Shown in pieces: positions 28,994 through 35,928 of a DNA stretch of 64,000 nucleotides. Under the pieces are notes generated by a model that was not told where the DNA came from, did no database searches, and saw only the letters and a list, made by a program, of their open reading frames with translations. How positions within the stretch are numbered: the stretch's first letter is position 1; each line of letters opens with the position of its first letter. The position numbers and the translations under genes were made by a program. Source of the DNA: Collinsella sp. TM09-10AT (lineage in GTDB: Bacteria; Actinomycetota; Coriobacteriia; Coriobacteriales; Coriobacteriaceae); NCBI RefSeq assembly GCF_003436275.1, contig NZ_QSOP01000006.1, forward strand, positions 37,213 through 101,212. The letters run 5' to 3'.

Positions 28994-30343
28994 TTAGCTT
29001 TGGGCTCGCACGCGAGCGCTGCCTATTTCGGTCAGATGATATTTCTGGCCATGTTTGATTACCAAGCCGGCCTGTGCCAAGTCGTTGAGCGTTCGCGACC
29101 ACGTGGGCGCTGAGTTTCCAAACGCTCGTGCCAGGTCGGTTGCGCCACACTCCTGGTTTTGAGCCAGATAGCCCAGTGCCGCTTCGCCGCGCTCGCTCAC
29201 AAATACGTTTTGCTGCGGCTGTGCATATTGATTCGCCGCATTAGGATACATCATTTGAGCTGCTGGTTGTTGAGAACTCTGCATGGGCAGCGGCTGCTGT
29301 TGAAAACTTTGCGGCCACTGTTGGTAAGGCTGTGGAGGCATCTGCTGGGCCCATGGGTTGTACTGCGCCTGGGGCATTTGTTGGTACGGCTGCTGGTATC
29401 CCTGAGGATACTGTTGGGGATACGGCTGGGCGTATCTCTGCTGCGGCAGATATTGGGGAGGATACCCTTGCGGGTACGGTTGATAGCCCATTTGCGGGGC
29501 GTTTGGCATGGCCGCCGTCTGCTGCACGGTGCCTGTGTCCAGATCTGCCGAGCCTATGCTCTCTGGCATGTTTTGCACTGCGCTGCCCAGCGGTGCCTGG
29601 GGGTCTTGCATGGGGAAACTTCCAGGCTGCTGCATGTGTGCCACGGGCTGCTGCATTTGCTGCGCCACGGGCTGCTGTGCAAACGTGCTGGATAGGGGAT
29701 ATGCCGTCTGCTCCGTCTCGGGCCGCACGGCTGCCCCGCGCCCGCCAGCACGCTCGATTTCCTGCACGCGCTTGGGGTTCAGACTTACCGTCACGACGGT
29801 GCCGTTGCCCATGTTGTCCTCGATGGAGACGGCGCCGCCGGCGTTTTCCAAGTACTCCTGTACCATGGGAAACCCGGCTCCGGTGCCGCGGATATACCGT
29901 TTCATCTTGCTGTTTGCACTGGTTACGCCAAAATCGAAGGCACGCTCTTTGTCGTCGATGCCCGGGCCCTGATCGGCAAAGCGGATGGTATCGCCACCGT
30001 CGAGAATCGAGATGATGGGCTCTGCAAAATGCGCGTGGATAAAGTTTTCGACAATCTCGCGGATAACCATCAGCGAGATGCGTCCTCCCTGCTCTTTCAT
30101 GCACTGGTAGACGGTGTTGGTTGTCTCTTCCAGGTAGGTACGTACGTCTTGCGGTTCGATGACGATGACACGCGGTGTCGACAGCATGTCATCGTAGACC
30201 GCGATGCGCGCTGCATACATGGCCTTCGGTGCTTGTGCGGTGATCTGCTCACCCTCGTTGCGTTCTTCGCGCACGCCGGTGATGTGCTCGTTGTCGGGTG
30301 CCGGATCACCGGAATCGACCATGGTGTAGAAGTCGTCAGACAT
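28994..30343 (-). CDS. GHKL ATPase fused to a winged-helix domain, next to dnaA
   Basis: 449 aa, three parts. Residues ~55-205 are a histidine-kinase-like ATPase domain with N box (IREIVENFIHAHF), G1 (FADQGPGID) and G2 (GTGAGFPMVQEYL), but no phosphorylated His and no sensor domain. This resembles anti-sigma or serine-kinase-like regulators. Residues ~210-370 are a Gln/Pro/Tyr/Met-rich low-complexity linker. The last ~75 residues (ERGEAALGYLAQNQECGATD ... LVIKHGQKYHLTEIG) look like a winged-helix domain. It is first in an operon with dnaA, starts at the edge of the DnaA-box cluster, and has a weak ribosome site. A role in controlling initiation or the dnaA operon is inference from position. 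Confidence 0.8.
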   Translation of the reverse strand: MSDDFYTMVDSGDPAPDNEHITGVREERNEGEQITAQAPKAMYAARIAVYDDMLSTPRVIVIEPQDVRTYLEETTNTVYQCMKEQGGRISLMVIREIVENFIHAHFAEPIISILDGGDTIRFADQGPGIDDKERAFDFGVTSANSKMKRYIRGTGAGFPMVQEYLENAGGAVSIEDNMGNGTVVTVSLNPKRVQEIERAGGRGAAVRPETEQTAYPLSSTFAQQPVAQQMQQPVAHMQQPGSFPMQDPQAPLGSAVQNMPESIGSADLDTGTVQQTAAMPNAPQMGYQPYPQGYPPQYLPQQRYAQPYPQQYPQGYQQPYQQMPQAQYNPWAQQMPPQPYQQWPQSFQQQPLPMQSSQQPAAQMMYPNAANQYAQPQQNVFVSERGEAALGYLAQNQECGATDLARAFGNSAPTWSRTLNDLAQAGLVIKHGQKYHLTEIGSARVRAQS

Positions 30344-30359
30344 GCCGCTCGCAATCTTT

Positions 30360-30500
30360 CAAAAGGTTTTGAACAAATAGTAGCTCACTGCGCAATGTTT
30401 CTCATCTTTCGACAAGTTTTCAAAACCTGTTGAAAACTTTGGAAAACGGACGAAAAGTTCTCAACATTTCCAACACGACCTGTTGAAAACTCGATGAAAT
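30360..30500. other. oriC: Origin of replication, upstream part: cluster of diverged DnaA boxes
   Basis: In 130 bp between the GHKL gene and rpmH there are five sites close to TTTTCAACA: TTTTGAACA (30367-30375), TTTTCAAAA (30417-30425), TTTTCAACA on the minus strand (30428-30436 and 30481-30489) and TTCTCAACA (30458-30466). TTTTCAACA differs from TTATCCACA at two positions. The string at 30407-30423 repeats 27220-27236 exactly. Two box clusters on either side of dnaA are the B. subtilis type of origin. No gene lies in 30344-30688. Confidence 0.65.
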
Positions 30501-30586
30501 TTCGTGAAAAGTTGCCTGCTGCCTCAAATGCCGATTCTGCTTATGGGGGAACCGTGTACTCTTTGCAACCTTTTACCTTTGATTTC

Positions 30587-30616
30587 TTGACATTTGAACA
30601 TTGATTTCCCTACAAT
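30587..30616 (+). promoter_or_regulatory. rpmH promoter
   Basis: Perfect -35 TTGACA, 18-bp spacer, -10 TACAAT; about 73 bp before rpmH. It drives the rightward rpmH-rnpA-yidD-yidC-jag unit. Confidence 0.8.
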
Positions 30617-30688
30617 CTTCAAGCTCACGTGTCTATATCTGCGTCCGCGCCCCCGCGGACACTCGAAATGCAGCAGGAGGAACTTAAG

Positions 30689-30823
30689 ATGAAGCGTACG
30701 TATCAGCCTAATAAGCGTAAGCGTGCCAAGACCCATGGCTTCCGTGCCCGTATGGCCACTAAGGGTGGTCGTGCCGTGCTCGCCCGTCGTCGCGCCAAGG
30801 GCCGCAAGCGTCTCACTGTCTAG
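30689..30823 (+). CDS. rpmH: Ribosomal protein bL34
   Basis: 44 aa from ATG 30689, the normal length; a small, very basic 50S protein ([20 protein letters not shown] and [20 protein letters not shown]). AGGAGG lies 8 nt upstream. The frame open from 30629 is just leader. First gene of the rightward origin-side operon, followed 20 bp later by rnpA as in nearly all bacteria. Confidence 0.98.
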   Translation: MKRTYQPNKRKRAKTHGFRARMATKGGRAVLARRRAKGRKRLTV

Positions 30824-30843
30824 CAGCGATACACACATCTCGC

Positions 30844-31182
30844 ATGAAGACTATTAAGTCTCGGCAAGATTTCGAGCATGTGTTCAGTCAGGGGCGTCGT
30901 TTCAATCACCCTCTGATTCGAATGACCATATGTGAATCGGTTGGCGAAGGCGACTCCGGAAGGGTCGCCTTCGTTGGTGCTAAACGACTCGGTTGTGCTG
31001 TGGTGCGCAACCGATCTAAGCGTGTGATGCGCGAGGCCGCCCGCAGCTGTGGATTTCCCGTTGCGGGTCATGACATCATCTTGTTCGCGACTCCCAAGAC
31101 GAGGGTTTCCTCGCCGCAGGAGATGGACAAGGCGTTGCGTTCGCTTATGAAACGCGCCGGCGTTGCCGGGGAGGAGCGATGA
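30844..31182 (+). CDS. rnpA: RNase P protein component
   Basis: 112 aa. Protein cofactor of RNase P, which cuts the 5' leader from tRNA precursors; the RNA subunit gene is not in this window. It has the N-terminal SRQDFEHVFSQGRRFNHPLI and the RNR-type motif VRNRSKRVMREAARS. The start ATG lacks a clear Shine-Dalgarno, so translation probably depends on rpmH. Its stop overlaps the yidD start by four bases (ATGA). Confidence 0.96.
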   Translation: MKTIKSRQDFEHVFSQGRRFNHPLIRMTICESVGEGDSGRVAFVGAKRLGCAVVRNRSKRVMREAARSCGFPVAGHDIILFATPKTRVSSPQEMDKALRSLMKRAGVAGEER

Positions 31183-31403
31183 GCAATCACGTTTTGCGAC
31201 GTGTTGCCATCGCTCCTATTCGCATATATCAACAGGTTATTTCGCCCTTATTGCCTGACGCCTGCATTTATTACCCAACGTGCTCGCAATACGCTATCCA
31301 GGCGATTGAGAAGTACGGTGTTTTGAGAGGCTGCTGGCTTGCCGTGAGGCGCATCGCTCGCTGCAATCCCCTGCACGTCGGCGGTTATGACCCTGTGCCT
31401 TAG
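31179..31403 (+). CDS. yidD: Membrane protein insertion efficiency factor YidD
   Basis: 74 aa. Small membrane-associated protein that supports YidC. The family core PTCSQYAIQAIEKYG with CIYYPTCS and RCNPLHVGGYDPVP is complete, with three conserved cysteines (CIYY, PTCS, RCNP). GAGGAG lies just before the ATG, which overlaps rnpA. It sits between rnpA and yidC as usual. Confidence 0.96.
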   Translation: MSNHVLRRVAIAPIRIYQQVISPLLPDACIYYPTCSQYAIQAIEKYGVLRGCWLAVRRIARCNPLHVGGYDPVP

Positions 31404-31432
31404 CGGGCACTCGCTATCGGAGGAAAACTTAC

Positions 31433-32203
31433 ATGTGGGATTGGATCGTTAACATCCTTTTCGAGCTGCTCAAGCTCATCCAGACCTTTGCGGTCGACTG
31501 GGGCCTGTCCATCATCATCCTGGTGGTCATCATCCGTCTGCTGCTGACGCCGCTCATGCTCAAGTCGACCAAGTCGACGGCTCGCATGCAGGTGCTGCAG
31601 CCTAAGATGCTCGAGATCCAGGAGCGCTATGCCGACGATCCCCAGCGTCAGGCCGAGGAGATGCAGAAGTTCTACAGCGAGAACAAGTTCAACCCCATGG
31701 CTGGTTGTCTGCCGCTGTTGATCCAGATGCCTGTCCTGTTCGCCCTGCTTACGCTGCTGCGTAACCTGCCGAACTACTTTAGCGACGGCACGTTCTCGTT
31801 CTTCAATATCCTGCCTGACCTTACCACCACGCCGAGCGCTTCCTTTGCCGATGGCTTTATGGTTGCGCTGCCTGCGCTGGTTTGCCTGATTCTGTTCGCT
31901 GTCTTGACCCTGATTCCGCAGCTCTATATGTCGCGCAACCAGACCGGCCAGCAGGCTCAGAGCATGCGCATGACGGCTGTCGTCATGACCGTCATGATGC
32001 TTTGGATGGGCTGGAGCCTGCCCGTCGGCGTTCTGCTGTACTACGATGTGTCTTCTGCCTGGCAGGTTATCCAGCAGATCTTCGTGACGCAGAAGGTTAT
32101 CGACAAGGCCAAGGCCGATGAGGAGGAGCGCCTCAAGAACGCTCCGCTGCAGGTCGAGGTTACCCGTCGCGAGAAGAAGCCGCGTCCGCACAAGAAGAAG
32201 TAG
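31433..32203 (+). CDS. yidC: Membrane protein insertase YidC/Oxa1
   Basis: 256 aa, short Gram-positive type without the periplasmic P1 domain. Five transmembrane helices are expected. The conserved Arg in helix 1 region (VVIIRLLLTPLMLKS), the cytoplasmic hairpin (STARMQVLQPKMLEIQERYA) and GCLPLLIQMPVLFAL are all seen. It has no lipobox, unlike SpoIIIJ. The basic tail (RREKKPRPHKKK) probably touches the ribosome. The ATG has GGAGG nine bases upstream. It is the fourth gene of the rpmH operon, before jag. Confidence 0.97.
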   Translation: MWDWIVNILFELLKLIQTFAVDWGLSIIILVVIIRLLLTPLMLKSTKSTARMQVLQPKMLEIQERYADDPQRQAEEMQKFYSENKFNPMAGCLPLLIQMPVLFALLTLLRNLPNYFSDGTFSFFNILPDLTTTPSASFADGFMVALPALVCLILFAVLTLIPQLYMSRNQTGQQAQSMRMTAVVMTVMMLWMGWSLPVGVLLYYDVSSAWQVIQQIFVTQKVIDKAKADEEERLKNAPLQVEVTRREKKPRPHKKK

Positions 32204-32248
32204 TCGGGATATCAATCTTATTTAGGTACCTAACTTTTGGAGTACGTT

Positions 32249-32818
32249 ATGTCTGAAGAGATCATCGAGGATATGCTTGAGGAGGTTGCCCCGCAGATTG
32301 CGGGCGATTATCCCGAGATTGCACAGCGCTACAAGGCCGGTGAAGAGCTGACCGACGAGGAGCTCGACACCATTGCCGATGTTGCGATTTCCATTCTGCG
32401 TTCCATCCTTTCGCACTTCGATGCCGCCAACTCTCCTATTGATGAGTATGAGGGCGACGAGGGCGAGCTGATTTTGGATGTTACCGCTCCTGATCTTGCT
32501 GTTCTCATTGGCCGTCATGGTCGTACTCTTGATGCTCTTCAGGTCATGTTCTCTTTGCTGGTGAGCCGCAAGCTTGGCTTTAGGTATCCGGTTGTGGTTG
32601 ACGTTGAGGGCTACAAGAGCCGTCGTCAGGACAAGGTTGCCTCTATGGCTCAGTCGGCCGCCGAGCTTGCCATCCGTACCCATAAGAGTGTTTCGCTTCC
32701 GCCCATGAATGCCTATGAGCGCCGACTGGTTCATATTGCACTTCGTGGCAATGATGCTGTCGATACCCATTCTGAGGGTTCTGATCCTGATCGCCATGTG
32801 GTGATTGTTGCTCGATAA
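32249..32818 (+). CDS. jag: RNA-binding protein Jag/KhpB (KH and R3H domains)
   Basis: 189 aa from ATG 32249 (MSEEIIEDMLEEVAPQIAGD), with GGAG six bases upstream. The usual Jag-N motif is replaced by a short acidic helical N terminus. The KH domain is at ~55-130 (APDLAVLIGRHGRTLDALQV carries the GXXG-like loop) and the R3H domain at ~135-189 (LPPMNAYERRLVHIALRG). KhpB binds RNA, often with KhpA, and affects cell wall growth. It ends at a strong terminator and closes the rpmH operon. Confidence 0.93.
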   Translation: MSEEIIEDMLEEVAPQIAGDYPEIAQRYKAGEELTDEELDTIADVAISILRSILSHFDAANSPIDEYEGDEGELILDVTAPDLAVLIGRHGRTLDALQVMFSLLVSRKLGFRYPVVVDVEGYKSRRQDKVASMAQSAAELAIRTHKSVSLPPMNAYERRLVHIALRGNDAVDTHSEGSDPDRHVVIVAR

Positions 32819-32836
32819 TCTACTCGAGCTTATGCT

Positions 32837-32868
32837 AAGGGGACGTGGTTTCCACGTCCCCTTTTTTT
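32837..32868 (+). terminator. Terminator after jag
   Basis: Stem AGGGGACGTGG/CCACGTCCCCT with a 3-nt loop and seven T residues. Confidence 0.92.
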
Positions 32869-32914
32869 GTCAAAAGTTCTCGATACACTGATTTTTGTCA
32901 GAAAGGAGCTTTCG

Positions 32915-33652
32915 TTGTTAGTACTTACTGATCAGCAGGCTGACGAGATGTTGAGTCGTCTAACTTCCTATTGCAAAGAGTATTCCTTGAGCTTAACTGA
33001 TACTGAGCTGAGGAAATGTATTCAACATTTGGATTTGGTTCTGGAAACAAATAAGACAACCAATCTCACTCGTATTCTTAACATAGAAGATGCTGTGGTA
33101 CTTCATATCCTCGACTCACTTGTTTTGCTCCCCTATATCAATAAGGCTCCTGAGGGAGCTTTGCTCGATATGGGAACAGGTGCGGGCTTCCCTGGTATTC
33201 CGTTAACCATAACCACGCATCGTAAAGCTACTTATATTGACTCTGTTGGTAAGAAGGTTGATGCTGTCAATTCTTTTGTTGATGTTCTTGGATTGAAACA
33301 TGCTCATGCGGTTCATGATCGCCTTGAAGTATATGCTCGAAGCCATAAGAAGCAGTTTTCTGTCGTAACCGCCCGCGCACTTGCCCCTCTACCGATTCTT
33401 GTTGAGTATGCTGCTCCGTTCCTCAAAGACGGAGGGCTATTTGTTATCACCAAGGGTAATCCTTCGGATGAGGAGCTTGCTTCCGGCATGTCAGCAGCTA
33501 AGATTTGCGGCTTCACTTTGCTTCTTAATGACGCAATCGATTTGCCTGAGGGCTTGGGCCACAGGGAGTTCATTGTTCTTAAGAAGAGTCATCCAGCATC
33601 TGTTTCATTGCCTCGTGCAAATGGCATGGCAAAGAAGAATCCGCTTGCCTAG
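32915..33652 (+). CDS. rsmG: 16S rRNA (guanine527-N7)-methyltransferase RsmG (GidB)
   Basis: 245 aa from TTG 32915, with AAAGGAG 6 nt upstream; the open frame before it is non-family. It methylates G527 of 16S rRNA. Loss of the enzyme gives low-level streptomycin resistance in other species. The SAM-binding motif LLDMGTGAGFPGIPLTI and the N-terminal NLTRILNIEDAVVLHILDSL are intact. From here to about 35.7 kb the DNA is visibly richer in A and T, with a different codon choice from the flanks. It leads the rsmG-parS-parA-parB block. Confidence 0.95.
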   Translation: MLVLTDQQADEMLSRLTSYCKEYSLSLTDTELRKCIQHLDLVLETNKTTNLTRILNIEDAVVLHILDSLVLLPYINKAPEGALLDMGTGAGFPGIPLTITTHRKATYIDSVGKKVDAVNSFVDVLGLKHAHAVHDRLEVYARSHKKQFSVVTARALAPLPILVEYAAPFLKDGGLFVITKGNPSDEELASGMSAAKICGFTLLLNDAIDLPEGLGHREFIVLKKSHPASVSLPRANGMAKKNPLA

Positions 33653-33653
33653 A

Positions 33654-33669
33654 TGTTTCACGTGAAACA
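33654..33669. promoter_or_regulatory. parS: parS site 1
   Basis: Perfect 16-bp TGTTTCACGTGAAACA, one base after the rsmG stop codon. Binding site of ParB, the nucleation point of chromosome partition. Confidence 0.97.
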
Positions 33670-33692
33670 TAATGGATACTAACAACTTGCAG

Positions 33693-33708
33693 TGTTTCAC
33701 GTGAAACA
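33693..33708. promoter_or_regulatory. parS: parS site 2
   Basis: Perfect 16-bp TGTTTCACGTGAAACA, 39 bp from site 1, the same spacing as to site 3. Confidence 0.97.
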
Positions 33709-33731
33709 TGGCAGTTGATATCGAATCGGAA

Positions 33732-33747
33732 TGTTTCACGTGAAACA
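33732..33747. promoter_or_regulatory. parS: parS site 3
   Basis: Perfect 16-bp TGTTTCACGTGAAACA, 39 bp from site 2. The regular 39-bp spacing of the three sites places them at about four helical turns, on nearly the same face. Confidence 0.97.
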
Positions 33748-33786
33748 TCCTCCGTTTGACAGCTTTAATACACACCAGGAGGGACC

Positions 33787-34587
33787 GTGGGATTTCGCGA
33801 CGTTAAGCGTTCTAAGAACGCAATAGACACGCGTATCATTGCAATCATCAATCAAAAAGGCGGCGTCGGTAAGTCAACAACGGCTGTAAACCTTGCAGCA
33901 GCACTGGGTGAGCAGGGTCGTAAGACACTGATTGTCGATTTTGATCCGCAGGGAAACAGTACCAGTGGATTTGGAATTGAAAAAGAAGACCTTGATCACT
34001 GCATCTATGATGCATTGTTGAATGATGTGCCGGCAGAATCGCTTGTTCTTGATACAAATTGCAAAAAGGTATTCGTAATTCCAGCTACGATTCAGCTTGC
34101 AGGTGCCGAAATTGAGCTCGTAAGCGCAATTGCTCGTGAAACCCGCCTCAAAGATTTGCTTGAGCCGATTCAGGACGAGTTCGATTTCATTTTCATTGAC
34201 TGTCCTCCTTCGCTCGGCCTGCTTACTATTAATGCCTTGACCGCAGCAGACAGCGTTTTGATTCCGATCCAGTGCGAGTACTACGCACTCGAGGGCGTTA
34301 CGAAGCTGCTAGAGTCAATGAAGATGGTCAAATCACGTCTGAACAAGGGCTTAGACACCTATGGTGTGCTTATGACCATGTATGACTCGCGTACTTCTCT
34401 ATCGAATCAGGTTGTTGATGAGGTTCAATCGTACTTTGGTGATAAGGCATTTAAGACGCTAATCCCCCGTACGGTTAAAATCTCCGAAGCTCCGTCTTTT
34501 GGAGAACCGGTAATTACCTATGCACCTCAAAATAAGGGTGCAAAAGCGTATATGAACCTTGCAAAAGAGGTGATCAAGCGTGCCTAG
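33787..34587 (+). CDS. parA: Chromosome partition ATPase ParA (Soj)
   Basis: 266 aa. A deviant Walker A (INQKGGVGKSTTAVNLAAAL) with both lysines, the A' motif VDFDPQGNST and the Walker B-like DFIFIDCPPSLGLL are intact. It makes ATP-dependent dimers on the nucleoid that drive ParB-parS movement, and in B. subtilis also tunes DnaA. The start is GTG 33787 with AGGAGGG three bases upstream, rather close but the only good site. Its stop overlaps the parB start. The three parS sites lie directly upstream. Confidence 0.96.
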   Translation: MGFRDVKRSKNAIDTRIIAIINQKGGVGKSTTAVNLAAALGEQGRKTLIVDFDPQGNSTSGFGIEKEDLDHCIYDALLNDVPAESLVLDTNCKKVFVIPATIQLAGAEIELVSAIARETRLKDLLEPIQDEFDFIFIDCPPSLGLLTINALTAADSVLIPIQCEYYALEGVTKLLESMKMVKSRLNKGLDTYGVLMTMYDSRTSLSNQVVDEVQSYFGDKAFKTLIPRTVKISEAPSFGEPVITYAPQNKGAKAYMNLAKEVIKRA

Positions 34588-35485
34588 TGTAAAGAAACGT
34601 GGCGGATTGGGACGTGGACTCAATGCTTTGGTCTCAGAGGCCGAGTATGAGACCGGTGGTTCTGCTGTATCTGCTTCAAATGCCGCATCTGTAACAAAAC
34701 TACCTATTGAGGATATCGTTCCCAACCCTAATCAACCGCGAATTCATTTTAATGAAACTGAACTTCGCGAGTTGAGCGAGTCAGTCCAAGAGCATGGCGT
34801 TTTGCAGCCGCTCTTGGTTCGCAAGCATGGAAACCGCTATGAGATCATCGCTGGTGAGCGTCGTTACCAGGCGTCAATGCTTGCTGGTCTTGAGGAACTG
34901 CCTGTCATCATTAAAGATGTTAATGATGAAGAGATGCTGGCTCTTGCTCTTATCGAAAACCTTCAGCGTTCTGATCTGAATCCCGTCGAAGAGGCTAAGG
35001 GCTATCGCCAGCTCATTGATGCCAGCGGTATGACCCAGGAGGCATTGTCGAAGGCAGTAAGCAAATCACGCTCTGCAATTACAAATTCGTTGCGCCTTCT
35101 TGATCTCCCCGAAGTAGTTCAGCAGATGATTTTTGAGGGTAAACTTACTGCTGGTCATGCACGTGCGATTCTTGCAGTTCCCTATGAGGATGCTCGAATT
35201 CGACTTGCAGAAAAGGTTGTTGCAGAGGGCCTTTCCGTAAGAGCGACAGAAAATCTTGCTCCATTGTTTTCTGCCGGAGAGACGCCTAAGACGCCGAGGC
35301 CTGCAACGCCTCAGTCTTTTAAAAAGGCTGCCCGTGTGCTTCGCCAGGTATTTAATACCAACGTGCGTGTGAAGAGCTCGCGTGGAAAGAATAAGATTGA
35401 AATTGAGTTTAAAGACGAAGAAGAGCTTTCTCGAATTCTTGGTGAAATGATTCAGTTTGATCAAGGGGGCCAAGATGAGGAATAA
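34580..35485 (+). CDS. parB: Chromosome partition protein ParB (Spo0J)
   Basis: 301 aa. The N-terminal ParA-interacting peptide (RGGLGRGLNALVSE) is followed by the CTPase/ParB domain with GERRYQAS and ENLQRSDLNPVEEAKGY, the helix-turn-helix (MTQEALSKAVSKSRSAITNS) and a C-terminal dimerisation domain. It binds the three parS sites and spreads as a CTP-gated clamp. The start is GTG 34580, overlapping the parA end by eight bases, with AGAGGTGATC upstream, so the two are translationally coupled. Confidence 0.96.
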   Translation: MPSVKKRGGLGRGLNALVSEAEYETGGSAVSASNAASVTKLPIEDIVPNPNQPRIHFNETELRELSESVQEHGVLQPLLVRKHGNRYEIIAGERRYQASMLAGLEELPVIIKDVNDEEMLALALIENLQRSDLNPVEEAKGYRQLIDASGMTQEALSKAVSKSRSAITNSLRLLDLPEVVQQMIFEGKLTAGHARAILAVPYEDARIRLAEKVVAEGLSVRATENLAPLFSAGETPKTPRPATPQSFKKAARVLRQVFNTNVRVKSSRGKNKIEIEFKDEEELSRILGEMIQFDQGGQDEE

Positions 35486-35729
35486 GATTATAACTGCGAT
35501 TGCATTGGCGACGACTGTCGCGGCTGGTGCCTTTGCTGGCTATAAGATCGCGACAGACGATGAACTTCGGGGTCGTTTGCTTCGTAGCGCGCAAGATATC
35601 GTCGATACTTCAAAGAAGAAAATGGATGTTATGACAGAAGATGTTGCCATGCGTACTGCTCAGGTAACGAAGAATCCCAAGATTAATCAAGGTTGGGTTA
35701 GCAACCAATGGGAAAATGTAGGCTATTAG
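35475..35729 (+). CDS. Small membrane-anchored protein, YtxH-like
   Basis: 84 aa from ATG 35475, with AAGGGGG five bases upstream. One N-terminal hydrophobic segment (IITAIALATTVAAGAFAGYKIA) is followed by a charged helix (DELRGRLLRSAQDIVDTSKK) like YtxH/gas-vesicle-type small proteins. Too short for a firm family call. It overlaps the parB end by 11 bases and is followed by a terminator, so it is cotranscribed with parAB. Confidence 0.7.
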   Translation: MRNKIITAIALATTVAAGAFAGYKIATDDELRGRLLRSAQDIVDTSKKKMDVMTEDVAMRTAQVTKNPKINQGWVSNQWENVGY

Positions 35730-35759
35730 GTACCTAACAATTACCCTGCATATTTTGAG

Positions 35760-35797
35760 GGGCCCTTGTCTGATTCATGAGGCAAGGGCCCTTTATT
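35760..35797 (+). terminator. Terminator of the parAB operon
   Basis: Nine-base stem GGGCCCTTG/CAAGGGCCC followed by TTTATTTT. Confidence 0.85.
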
Positions 35798-35851
35798 TTG
35801 TCCGTAAAAAATGGGATAGGTAGCAGTTGGTCCAAAATTGAGGTCGATAAA

Positions 35852-35892
35852 TGAAACGGCCCCGGTTGCATATCCTGCAACCGGGGCCGTTC
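35852..35892 (-). terminator. rlmN terminator
   Basis: Perfect 16-bp stem (35855-35870 with 35876-35891, core CGGCCCCGGTTGCA), loop TATCC, T-rich flank on the minus strand. It faces the parAB terminator. Confidence 0.88.
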
Positions 35893-35928
35893 GATGTTTC
35901 ACATGAAACGTATTGGGGTGCGACTCCC

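Noticed and set aside
30344-30686. Canonical TTATCCACA DnaA boxes in the origin gaps
   Set aside because: None found on either strand; only TTTTCAACA-like variants are present, so the boxes are called as diverged.
30820-31071. Minus-strand open frame opposite rnpA
   Set aside because: Antisense to rnpA, an established core gene.
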